Shown: piece after piece, positions 27,431-35,039 of the stretch
Numbering within the stretch: position 1 is the first letter of the stretch
Layout of the letters: every line of letters starts with the position of its first letter
Assembly (NCBI RefSeq): GCF_018130545.1
Contig: NZ_JAFCKF010000001.1
Coordinates: 1,285,077 to 1,349,076, forward strand
DNA: 64,000 bases
Direction: 5' to 3'
Source: Bradyrhizobium tropiciagri
GTDB taxonomy: Bacteria > Pseudomonadota > Alphaproteobacteria > Rhizobiales > Xanthobacteraceae
Notes under the pieces: generated by a model
Told to the model about the DNA's origin: nothing
Database searches by the model: none
Seen by the model: the letters and a program-made list of their open reading frames with translations, nothing else
Program-made: the position numbers and the translations under genes

Positions 27431-27450
27431 ATATGTTCATACGAACATAT
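27431..27450. promoter_or_regulatory. TetR operator
   Basis: ATATGTTCATACGAACATAT: two perfect 8-bp arms (ATATGTTC / GAACATAT) around a 4-bp centre, 11 bp before the tetR start codon. The size and position are those of a TetR-family operator. Confidence 0.7.
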
Positions 27451-27554
27451 AAACTGATAGGACCGCACTTCAAGCCTGGAAGACGATCAAAAAAAGCAGC
27501 AAATTCAAACCAATAGCGAAGATGCCGAGAACGTGAGCTTGGCGACCAGCGGCC

Positions 27555-27584
27555 AAAAAAAGCCGGCGTCAATCGACGCCGGCT
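27555..27584 (-). terminator. Rho-independent terminator of pstS
   Basis: On the minus strand a perfect 10-bp stem (AGCCGGCGTC at 27561-27570, complement at 27575-27584) with a 4-nt loop is followed by seven T residues (A tract at 27555-27561). It lies about 33 bp after the pstS stop codon. Confidence 0.9.
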
Positions 27585-27617
27585 TCATCCCGTTGAGCGA
27601 ATCCGAAACGGAGCGGC

Positions 27618-28628
27618 TCAGCTCTTGACGTCGGCAGCCCAGGTCTTCTCGATCTGCTTCACGACGCTGTCGGGCATCGGGATGTAGTCGAGCTCCTCGG
27701 CGCTCTTGGCGCCCTTCTCGAAGGCGAACTTGAAGAACTTGAGCGCTTCCTTCGCCGCCGCCTTGTCGCTCGCATCCTTGTGCAACAGGATGAAGGTCGA
27801 GGCGACGATCGGCCAGGACTTGTCGCCGGGCTGGTCGGTCAGGATCAGGTAGTAGCCGGGCGCGTTGGTCCAGTCGGCGTTCGAGGCGGCAGCCTGGAAC
27901 GCTTCGTTGGTCGGCTGGATGGTCTTGCCGGCCTTGTTGACCAGCGCGGTGTAGGTCAGCTTGTTCTGCTTGGCATAGGCATACTCGACATAGCCGATCG
28001 AGTTCTTGGCCTGCGCGATGTTGCCGGCGACGCCTTCATTGCCCTTGGCGCCGACGCCAACCGGCCATTCGACCGCAGTGCCGGAACCGATCTTGCTCTT
28101 CCAGTCCGGGCTGACCTTGCTCAGATAGTCGGTGAAGTTGAAGGTCGTTCCCGAACCGTCGGCGCGATGCACGACCGAGATCGCCTCGGACGGCAGCTTG
28201 GCCTTCGGGTTGAGCTTCTTGATCGCCGCATCATCCCACTTGGTGATCTTGCCGAGGAAGATGTCGGCGAGCGTCGGACCATCGAGAACCAGATCGCCGG
28301 CCTTCACGCCCTCGAGGTTCACCACCGGAACGATCGCGCCCATGATCATCGGCCACTGCGCGAGACCATCCTTCTGCAACTGATCGGACTTCAGCGGCGC
28401 GTCGGTCGCGCCGAAGGTCACGGTGTTGGCTTCGATCTGCTTGATGCCGGCACCCGAACCGATCGACTGGTAGTTCACGCCACTGCCCGAATCCTTCTTG
28501 TAGGCGTCGGCCCATTTGGAGAGGACGGGGAAGATGAAGGTCGAACCGGCACCGGTGATGTCGGCTGCGAAGCTCGGCGTCGCCATGGCCACCAGACTGG
28601 CGGCCAGGATTGTCTTGACGAATTTCAT
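27618..28628 (-). CDS. pstS: Phosphate ABC transporter substrate-binding protein PstS
   Basis: A 336-residue periplasmic phosphate-binding protein with a signal peptide ([21 protein letters not shown]). The PstS phosphate-binding blocks are [38 protein letters not shown], and [19 protein letters not shown]. It captures phosphate for the PstCAB permease. A strong terminator follows directly and a Pho-box-like site lies upstream, so it is a stand-alone phosphate-starvation transcript; pstCAB is not in the window. Confidence 0.96.
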   Translation of the reverse strand: MKFVKTILAASLVAMATPSFAADITGAGSTFIFPVLSKWADAYKKDSGSGVNYQSIGSGAGIKQIEANTVTFGATDAPLKSDQLQKDGLAQWPMIMGAIVPVVNLEGVKAGDLVLDGPTLADIFLGKITKWDDAAIKKLNPKAKLPSEAISVVHRADGSGTTFNFTDYLSKVSPDWKSKIGSGTAVEWPVGVGAKGNEGVAGNIAQAKNSIGYVEYAYAKQNKLTYTALVNKAGKTIQPTNEAFQAAASNADWTNAPGYYLILTDQPGDKSWPIVASTFILLHKDASDKAAAKEALKFFKFAFEKGAKSAEELDYIPMPDSVVKQIEKTWAADVKS

Positions 28629-28704
28629 GTTGATCTCCGTGAAAACGCGAGAGGTCTCGCGCGCGCTGCACTCGTTAGCGGCGGCACCGTTTTTTCGAAC
28701 GCCG

Positions 28705-28722
28705 ATGACGATGGGATGACAG
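28705..28722 (-). promoter_or_regulatory. PhoB-type Pho box of pstS
   Basis: On the minus strand CTGTCAT-CCCA-TCGTCAT matches the direct-repeat Pho box CTGTCAT-N4-CTGTCAT with two mismatches in the second half. It is about 77 bp upstream of the pstS start, a usual distance. Confidence 0.65.
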
Positions 28723-28817
28723 AGGCGCCTGACCTTCGGCCTACGCCAAAAGTTCGAAACGGCAGGGGATACCGCCGATCGCAGTTCCCTGGAGTTCGAT
28801 GCGCGTCGCGCTGGAAC

Positions 28818-29804
28818 CTATTCCGCCTTGATGTTCGCCGACTTGACGATCGGCCACCACTTCTCGACCTCGGCCGCTTGATGCGCGCGCAGCGCAGCGG
28901 GGCTCTGCTTGTCCGGCGGCGGAATTTCCTGACCAAGCTCGGCGAAGCGTTGCCGCACGGCGGGCTCGGCGAGCGCCGTCATCACGGCCTTCGACAGAAC
29001 AGCCACGATATCATCGGGCGTGCCCTTCGGCGCCCAGATGCCGTGCCAATAGGCGATGGTGAGACCCGGCAATCCGGCCTCATCGACGGTTGGAATCTCG
29101 GGCGCCGATGCAAGCCGCGACGACTGCGTCACCGCAAACGCCTTCACGGTGCCGCTCTTCACCTGCGGCAGCGAGTTGGAGGCCTGATCGAACATGATGT
29201 CGATATGCCCGGCCATCAGATCGTTCAGCGCGGGACCGGCACCGCGATACGGCACGAAGGAGAAGTTCGTATTCGTCAGCTGCTGGAAGAACACGCCCGC
29301 AACATGCGCGCCCGATCCCGGGCCGGCGGTGCCCGCCGTCGCCTTGTCGCCATTGGCCTTGAGCCAGGCGATCAGCTCCTTCAGATTGTTCGCCGGCAGA
29401 TCGGGCCGCCCGATGATCAGCTGCGGTCCGCTGGCGATCAGCGCGACCGGTGCGAATTCGCGCACGTCATATTGCAGCTGATAGATCGCGCCGTTGAGGC
29501 AATGCGTGCCCCAATGCCCGATCGTGATCGTGCTGCCGTCCGGCGCCGCGCGCGAGGCGCGCAGGCCGGCGACGGTGCCGGAGGCGCCCGTGACGTTCTC
29601 GATGATGACGGGATGGCCGACCGTGTTGCGCATATATTCGGCGAGGATCCGCGCCAGCACGTCGGTCGGTCCGCCGGCGGCGAACGGCACAATCATGGTG
29701 ATCGGGCGCGCCATGGTTTCGGCGCGCGCACCGAGCAATGCAAGCGGCAGCGTCGCCGCACCGAGCGCGAGTTGCAGGAATGGCCGGCGAGACATGTTGG
29801 GCAT
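28818..29804 (-). CDS. Bug/TctC-family periplasmic solute-binding protein
   Basis: A 328-residue tripartite-tricarboxylate-transporter type (Bug) binding protein. It has a signal peptide with Arg pair (MSRRPFLQLALGAATLPLALLGARA), then the family motif PITMIVPFAAGGPTDVLAR, ENVTGASGTVAGLRAS, and KAFAVTQSSRLASAPEIPTVDEAGLPG. Bug proteins bind carboxylates or aromatic acids. No tctAB membrane genes are adjacent, so it may feed a distant permease or act as a sensor. The Met after AGGGGGAACGCGC is chosen as start. It is the third gene of a dctA-lysR-bug leftward group. Confidence 0.87.
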   Translation of the reverse strand: MPNMSRRPFLQLALGAATLPLALLGARAETMARPITMIVPFAAGGPTDVLARILAEYMRNTVGHPVIIENVTGASGTVAGLRASRAAPDGSTITIGHWGTHCLNGAIYQLQYDVREFAPVALIASGPQLIIGRPDLPANNLKELIAWLKANGDKATAGTAGPGSGAHVAGVFFQQLTNTNFSFVPYRGAGPALNDLMAGHIDIMFDQASNSLPQVKSGTVKAFAVTQSSRLASAPEIPTVDEAGLPGLTIAYWHGIWAPKGTPDDIVAVLSKAVMTALAEPAVRQRFAELGQEIPPPDKQSPAALRAHQAAEVEKWWPIVKSANIKAE

Positions 29805-29840
29805 GCGCGTTCCCCCTGATGCTGTCATAGAGCCGCTTGC

Positions 29841-30770
29841 CTAGAAGCTCCAGCCCTTCGACGTGCCCCAGTCCATCATGAATTGCTCGGTCTCGCGTCC
29901 GGCATCGGCGAGCCATGCGGTGAAGTCCGCGATCGCGCCGGCGCTTTCATTGTCGGCGAGATAGAACGAGCGATACTCGCGCTTGCGCAGACCGAGATCA
30001 CCGAACGGCAGGCAGAGCTGGCCCGCCATCAGTTCGTCGATCACCAGGAACAGTGGAAACAGCCCGATGCCGATGCGCTCGATGGTCGCCTGGAGCGCGA
30101 AGAACATCTGCTCGAACCGCAGCGTCTCCTGGTCCGCGCTCATCTCGCCGCCGGCCTGCGCCAGCCAACGCGGCCAGTCATAAGGCTCGGTCAGATAGGT
30201 GATGAGGGTGTGTTGCCGCAGGTCGTCGGGGGTGGCGAGGCGGCCGCGGCTCAGCAGGTCGACATGGCAGACCGGCGCGATCAGCTCGGTCATGAAGTGC
30301 TGCGACATCCAGCCGACGGGCTCGCCGACATTGCCGCGGATCGCGACGTCGAATGAACGGTCATTGACGTTGAGCGGACCGATCGAGGTCAACAGCCGCA
30401 GCTCGACATCGGCGCGCATGCGCTGGAATGAAGCGATGCGGCGGATCAGCCAGCGCATCGCAAATGTCGGCGGCGCGCTGACGCGCAGCACCGACGGCGA
30501 GCCGTAGGCTTTCATGTCCATCGAGGCCAGCGCCAGCCGATCGAGGATCGCCGTGACCTCGCGATAATAGATCTGCCCGGCCGCGGTCAGCGTGAGTTGC
30601 GAAGGCGCGCGGCGAAACAGCTTGACGCCGAACCAGTCCTCGAGAAGCGCGACCTGACGGCTGACGGCGCCGTGGGTGACGAGCAGCTCTTCAGCGGCCT
30701 TGGTGAAGCTGACATGCCGCGCAGCCGCTTCGAATGTCCGCACCGCGTTGAGCGGTGGCAACTTTCTCAT
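29841..30770 (-). CDS. LysR-family regulator (GcvA-like)
   Basis: A 309-residue LysR-type activator. The N-terminal winged helix-turn-helix reads LNAVRTFEAAARHVSFTKAAEELLVTHGAVSRQVALLEDWFGVKLFRR, as in the GcvA subgroup, followed by a periplasmic-binding-like effector domain. It lies 25 bp after dctA and 36 bp before the Bug gene, all leftward, so it probably controls this transport group and perhaps the divergent catabolic genes. Confidence 0.88.
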   Translation of the reverse strand: MRKLPPLNAVRTFEAAARHVSFTKAAEELLVTHGAVSRQVALLEDWFGVKLFRRAPSQLTLTAAGQIYYREVTAILDRLALASMDMKAYGSPSVLRVSAPPTFAMRWLIRRIASFQRMRADVELRLLTSIGPLNVNDRSFDVAIRGNVGEPVGWMSQHFMTELIAPVCHVDLLSRGRLATPDDLRQHTLITYLTEPYDWPRWLAQAGGEMSADQETLRFEQMFFALQATIERIGIGLFPLFLVIDELMAGQLCLPFGDLGLRKREYRSFYLADNESAGAIADFTAWLADAGRETEQFMMDWGTSKGWSF

Positions 30771-30795
30771 GATCCTGTCGCGTCTCCGGATGGCA

Positions 30796-32112
30796 TCAGG
30801 AGGATAGCGTGGCGGCGTCCGGATTGTCGAGGGCACGGACGAACTGCGCACGGTCGAGGTCGCCTTCCCAGCACGCCACCACCACCGTCGCGACCGCCGT
30901 GCCGATGAAATTGGTCAGTGCACGCGCTTCCGACATGAAGCGGTCGATGCCGAGCAGCAGCGCAATGCTTGCCACCGGAACGTGACCGATCGAGCCCAGC
31001 GTCGCGGCGAGCACGATGAAGCCGCTGCCCGGCACCGCGGCCGCCCCCTTCGACGTCAGCAGGCAGACCACCACGAGACCGACCTGCTGCATGAGCGACA
31101 TCGGCGTGTCGGTGGCCTGGGCGAGGAACACGGCGGCCATGGTCAGATAGATGCAGGTGCCGTCGAGATTGAAGGTGTAGCCGGTCGGGATCACGAGGCC
31201 GACGGTCGATTCCGCGCAGCCGGCGGCCTTCATCTTGTCGATGAAGCGCGGCATCACCGATTCCGAACCCGACAAGCCGAGCACCAGCAGCAGCTCTTCG
31301 CGGAGATAACGGATCAGCTTGAAGATGCTGAAGCCAGCAAGACGCGACACGATGCCGAGTCCGACGATCACGAACAGCACGCAGGTGAGATAGAACACCA
31401 GCATGAAGTGCGACAGCGCGACGATCGAGCCGACGCCGTATTTTCCGATGGTGAAGGCCATGGCGCCGAACGCGCCGATCGGCGCGATCCGCATGATCAT
31501 GCCGATCAGGATGAACAGAATCTTCGACAGCTTCTCGATCGCCACCAGCACCGGCTTGCCGCCCTCGCCATAGCGTTGCAGGGCGATGCCGAACAGCACC
31601 GCGAAGAACAGAACCTGGAGCGTGTCGCCGCTGGTGAACGCACCGCCGACCGTCGAGGGGATGACGTTCATCAGGAAGCCGACCACAGTCTGGTCGTGCG
31701 ACTGGGTGACGTAGGAGGCAACGAGGCGGGAATCCAGCGAGTCCGCCGAGACGTGCATGCCGGCGCCAGGCCGCGCCAGGTTGATCACGATCAGGCCGAT
31801 GATCAGCGCGGCGGTCGTGGCGACCTCGAAATAGATGATTGTCTTGAGCCCGATCCGACCGGCCTTGCGCATGTCGCCGAGGCTCGCAATGCCGTGTACC
31901 ACGGTGAGGAAGACGATCGGCGCGATCGCCATCTTGATCATCTTGATCAGGGCGTCGCCGAGTGGCTTCAGCGCCGCGCCGACATCCGGCCAGAGGTAGC
32001 CGACCAGCACGCCCAACGCGATGCCGATCAGCACCTGGACATAGAGACGCGCATGCCAGGGCGCTGCGGCAACGTCGAGACGGGCGGCACCGTCATTGGT
32101 GATGGTGGACAT
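30796..32112 (-). CDS. dctA: C4-dicarboxylate:cation symporter DctA
   Basis: A 438-residue DAACS-family transporter. Conserved blocks are LGDALIKMIKMAIAPIVFLTVVHGIASLGD, GSESVMPRFIDKMKAAG, IPTGYTFNLDGTCIYLTMAAVFLAQATDTP, LLTSKGAAAVPGSGFIVLAATL and GIDRFMSEARALTNFIGTAVATVVVACWEG, all typical of DctA. It imports succinate, malate, fumarate and sometimes orotate. No dctBD pair is adjacent, so this copy may be a paralogue tied to the neighbouring LysR gene. The start MSTITND was chosen by family length. Confidence 0.93.
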   Translation of the reverse strand: MSTITNDGAARLDVAAAPWHARLYVQVLIGIALGVLVGYLWPDVGAALKPLGDALIKMIKMAIAPIVFLTVVHGIASLGDMRKAGRIGLKTIIYFEVATTAALIIGLIVINLARPGAGMHVSADSLDSRLVASYVTQSHDQTVVGFLMNVIPSTVGGAFTSGDTLQVLFFAVLFGIALQRYGEGGKPVLVAIEKLSKILFILIGMIMRIAPIGAFGAMAFTIGKYGVGSIVALSHFMLVFYLTCVLFVIVGLGIVSRLAGFSIFKLIRYLREELLLVLGLSGSESVMPRFIDKMKAAGCAESTVGLVIPTGYTFNLDGTCIYLTMAAVFLAQATDTPMSLMQQVGLVVVCLLTSKGAAAVPGSGFIVLAATLGSIGHVPVASIALLLGIDRFMSEARALTNFIGTAVATVVVACWEGDLDRAQFVRALDNPDAATLSS

Positions 32113-32374
32113 GGGCGGCGATCCTCTGGAGTCTTGATGTTGGCCGCGCCGTCGGTGGATGCACCGCTGCAACAGCGGCGCGACGTTGGCGGGCGATTGC
32201 GCCGAGCGCAAACGAGTTAAGCTCAGGCAGCGTGACCTCAGCTCACAGGCCGGTACCGACCGCGTGAGCCCACCTCACGCTCCGTCAGCATTACTCGTTT
32301 GCGGATGCCACCCGCTTTGGCGGACAAAAGCGGGGAAGCCGGTCGTCAACCGGCGCGAGCTGTGAGGAACGACA
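32113..32374. promoter_or_regulatory. Divergent control region, dctA group versus catabolic operon
   Basis: 262 bp between divergent starts. It contains several short inverted and direct repeats around 32210-32290 (for example GCGTGA and TGAGCTGAGG-like pieces), but I can assign no clear sigma-70 or sigma-54 promoter by eye. A LysR-type site is expected here given the gene arrangement. Confidence 0.3.
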
Positions 32375-33517
32375 ATGAGCAGACTTTCGGTTGCGGTGAT
32401 CGGCGCCGGCATGGGTGGACTGGCCTCCGCCGCGGCGCTGAGCCGCGCAGGTGTCGATGTGACGGTTTACGAGCAGGCCCAGCGCTTCACCCGGCTCGGC
32501 GCCGGGATCCAGATCGGCTGCAACGCCATGAAGGTGATGCGGGCCTGGGACCTCGAGCCGGTGCTGCGCCGCGCGGCGTTCTATCCGCGCTCCTGGAACA
32601 ACAAGGAATACGACACCGGCGAGGTGCGCTTCGACATGGTGTTCGGCCCCGCAGCCGAAGAGCGCTATGGCGCACCCTATCTGCTTGGGCATCGCGGCGA
32701 CCTGCATGCGGCGCTCGCCAGCGCCGTGCCGGAGAATCTCCTCCGTCTCGACCACAAGCTGACCGCGATCGAACAGCGCGCGGACCGTTCGGTGGCACTG
32801 ACCTTCGCCAACGGCCGCACGGCGACGGTCGATGCCGTGGTCGCCGCCGATGGCGTGCATTCCTTCGTCAAGGAGCAGCTGTTCGGCCGTGATGAGCCGA
32901 ACTTCACCGGCCGCATCGCCTATCGCACGGTGTTTCCAGCATCGCTGCTCAACGGCTACCCGATCGACGACTGCACCAAATGGTGGGGGCCGGATCGCCA
33001 TATCGTCATCTATTACGTCAAGCCGGACCGAAGCGAGGTCTACTTCGTGACCAGCCAGCCGGAGCCTGGCTTCACGGTGGAATCCTGGTCGGCCACCGGC
33101 GACATCAACGAATTGCGCAAGGCGTTCGAAGGCTTCCATCCGCAGGTCCGCGCGGTGCTGGAGGCCTGTCCGTCGGTGCACAAATGGGCGCTGGTCGACC
33201 GCGATCCGCTGCCGCGCTGGAGCGAGGGCAACATCGCGCTGCTCGGCGACGCCTGTCATCCGATGACGCCCTACATGGCGCAGGGCGCGGCGATGGCGAT
33301 CGAGGACGCGGCGGTGCTGTCGCGCTGCCTTGCGGGCGTCGATCGCGACGGCGTCACCGATGCCTTCCGCCGCTTCGAGGCCACGCGCAAGCCCCGAACC
33401 TCGCGCGTACAGGCGAGTTCGCGAACCAACACCTGGCTCAAGAGCCCGACCGACCCGGACTGGGTCTACGGCTACGACGCCTGGAACACGCCGCTCGCCG
33501 AGCCGGCGCTGGCCTGA
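32375..33517 (+). CDS. FAD-dependent aromatic monooxygenase, NicC-like
   Basis: A 380-residue class A flavoprotein hydroxylase. It has the Rossmann motif VIGAGMGGLASAAALSRAG, the second FAD/NADPH motif VVAADGVHS (DG motif), and LLGDACHPMTPYMAQGAAMAIEDA (GD motif). Overall it resembles 6-hydroxynicotinate 3-monooxygenase NicC, including FTRLGAGIQIG, HRGDLHAAL, KWW and a late WVYGYD. NicC carries out decarboxylative hydroxylation of 6-hydroxynicotinate to 2,5-dihydroxypyridine. The true substrate is not certain. First gene of a three-gene rightward operon. Confidence 0.87.
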   Translation: MSRLSVAVIGAGMGGLASAAALSRAGVDVTVYEQAQRFTRLGAGIQIGCNAMKVMRAWDLEPVLRRAAFYPRSWNNKEYDTGEVRFDMVFGPAAEERYGAPYLLGHRGDLHAALASAVPENLLRLDHKLTAIEQRADRSVALTFANGRTATVDAVVAADGVHSFVKEQLFGRDEPNFTGRIAYRTVFPASLLNGYPIDDCTKWWGPDRHIVIYYVKPDRSEVYFVTSQPEPGFTVESWSATGDINELRKAFEGFHPQVRAVLEACPSVHKWALVDRDPLPRWSEGNIALLGDACHPMTPYMAQGAAMAIEDAAVLSRCLAGVDRDGVTDAFRRFEATRKPRTSRVQASSRTNTWLKSPTDPDWVYGYDAWNTPLAEPALA

Positions 33518-33540
33518 CCACACTTCAACAGGAGACGATG

Positions 33541-33939
33541 ATGACCGACGCAAATCCCCGCGGCGAGAAGTTCGAGCGTGGGCTGCAAACCCGCCGCACC
33601 GTGCTCGGCGACGCCTATGTCGAGCGCTCGCTGAAGGCGGCCGACGAGTTCAACTGGCCGATCCAGAAGCTCGCGACCGAATATTGCTGGGACGAGATCT
33701 GGAATCGCCCCGATCTCGACAAGCGCAGCCGCAGCCTGCTCAACCTCGGCATGATCGCGGCGCTGAACCGGCCGCACGAGCTCAAGGTGCATATCCGCGG
33801 CGCGCTCAACAACGGCCTGAGCAAGACCGAGTTGCGCGAGGTCTTCCTCCAGATCGCGGTGTATTGCGGCATGCCCGCCGGACTCGACAGCTTCCGCATC
33901 GCCAAAGACGTATTCGCGGAGATGGGCCTTGTCGACTGA
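33541..33939 (+). CDS. Carboxymuconolactone decarboxylase-family protein
   Basis: A 132-residue protein of the PcaC/CMD fold: GLQTRRTVLGDAYVERSL at the start, then RDLD-like DLDKRSRSLLNLGMIAALNRPHELKVHIRGALNNGLSKTELREVFLQIAVYCGMPAGLDSF. The PcaC active-site region with the late Cys-Gly-x-Pro is present. It probably removes a carboxyl group from a lactone in ring-cleavage catabolism. The Met at 33541 is used because CAGGAG lies 6 nt upstream. Its 3' end overlaps the next gene by 11 bp. Confidence 0.88.
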   Translation: MTDANPRGEKFERGLQTRRTVLGDAYVERSLKAADEFNWPIQKLATEYCWDEIWNRPDLDKRSRSLLNLGMIAALNRPHELKVHIRGALNNGLSKTELREVFLQIAVYCGMPAGLDSFRIAKDVFAEMGLVD

Positions 33940-34780
33940 ACTGGCCCCGATCGTCACCGCCGCGTGGCACGGCTTTGTCCGGCACGATGTGCCGGGCAAG
34001 GCCGGCCGGCTCAGCGTCCGTGTCGGTGGCGCCGGGCACGGCGCGCCGGTGCTGCTCTGCCACTCGATCCTGACCAGCAGCGCGATCTGGCATCGCCAGG
34101 CCCTCGCGCTCGCCGCGCGCGGCTATCGCGTGCTCGCGCTCGACAGCCGGGGTCACGGACAATCCGAGGCGCCGCAGGGTCCGTATTCGATGGACGATCT
34201 GGTTGCGGATGCGGTCGCGGTGCTCGATCATCTCGGCATCGCGCGGGCGCATGTGATCGGCGTCTCCCAGGGCGGCATGACGGCGTTCGGCCTCGGCGTG
34301 CGTCATCCGGACCGCCTGCTCAGCCTCTGTGTGATCGCCGCCCGCGCCGATGCACCGCCGCCCTTCGCCGCCGCATGGGACGACCGGATCGCGCTGGTGG
34401 GTGCGCAAGGCATTGCGCCGCTCGCGGGACCGACCGCCGAGCGCTGGTTCGGGCCCGGCTTTCTCGAGGCCCATCCGGCGATTGCCACCGCGCTGCTCGA
34501 TTGCATCAACGAGACCGCCCCCGAGGGCTTCATCGGCTGCGCCCGCGCCATCCAGTCCCTCGCCTATCTCGATGGCGTGAAGACGATGCATGTGCCGCTG
34601 ACGATGATCGTCGGCGCAAACGACCAGCTGCTGGTGCAGCCGATGAGCGAGCTCGCAACGATGCTCGATTGCCGGCTCGCGATCATCCCCGACGCCGGGC
34701 ACCTGCCTCAGGTCGATCATCCCAACGCGGTCGAGGCCGCGATCGAACGGCACCTGCGGGAGCTGGCCCGATCTGCATAG
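33929..34780 (+). CDS. Enol-lactonase-like alpha/beta hydrolase
   Basis: A 283-residue alpha/beta hydrolase similar to 3-oxoadipate enol-lactonase (PcaD). The motifs are VLLCHSILTSSAIWHRQ (oxyanion region), DSRGHGQSEAP, nucleophile elbow VIGVSQGGMTAFGL (Ser) and IIPDAGHLPQVDHP (His). The start is TTG at 33929, inside the end of the preceding gene, consistent with translational coupling; no ATG occurs nearby in frame. With the two upstream enzymes it suggests a hydroxylase, decarboxylase, hydrolase sequence. Confidence 0.87.
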   Translation: MSTELAPIVTAAWHGFVRHDVPGKAGRLSVRVGGAGHGAPVLLCHSILTSSAIWHRQALALAARGYRVLALDSRGHGQSEAPQGPYSMDDLVADAVAVLDHLGIARAHVIGVSQGGMTAFGLGVRHPDRLLSLCVIAARADAPPPFAAAWDDRIALVGAQGIAPLAGPTAERWFGPGFLEAHPAIATALLDCINETAPEGFIGCARAIQSLAYLDGVKTMHVPLTMIVGANDQLLVQPMSELATMLDCRLAIIPDAGHLPQVDHPNAVEAAIERHLRELARSA

Positions 34781-35039
34781 CGCCAACCGGGAATTCTCAC
34801 CCCGTGCCATCCCGGTACTGAGCGCATTGGCGATCTGCCGAGCAAGTGGATGCCCAAGGCGCGGATATCGCCGTGGGCTGACGGCCATCATCTGCACCGA
34901 ATTCCCCGGATAAGCAGTCTTTTGCCGACCCTTTTTGCGGCGGTCGGCACTCATCGACGAGCCCCCCGGCCCGGTGGCGACAGGGTCGTTTCCGCATGCT
35001 AACGTGCAGGGAAGGTTATAGCGCGACGGTATAACGAGC

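Noticed and set aside
27780-29819. 679-codon open frame on the plus strand
   Set aside because: Antisense to pstS and the Bug protein gene; no family motif.
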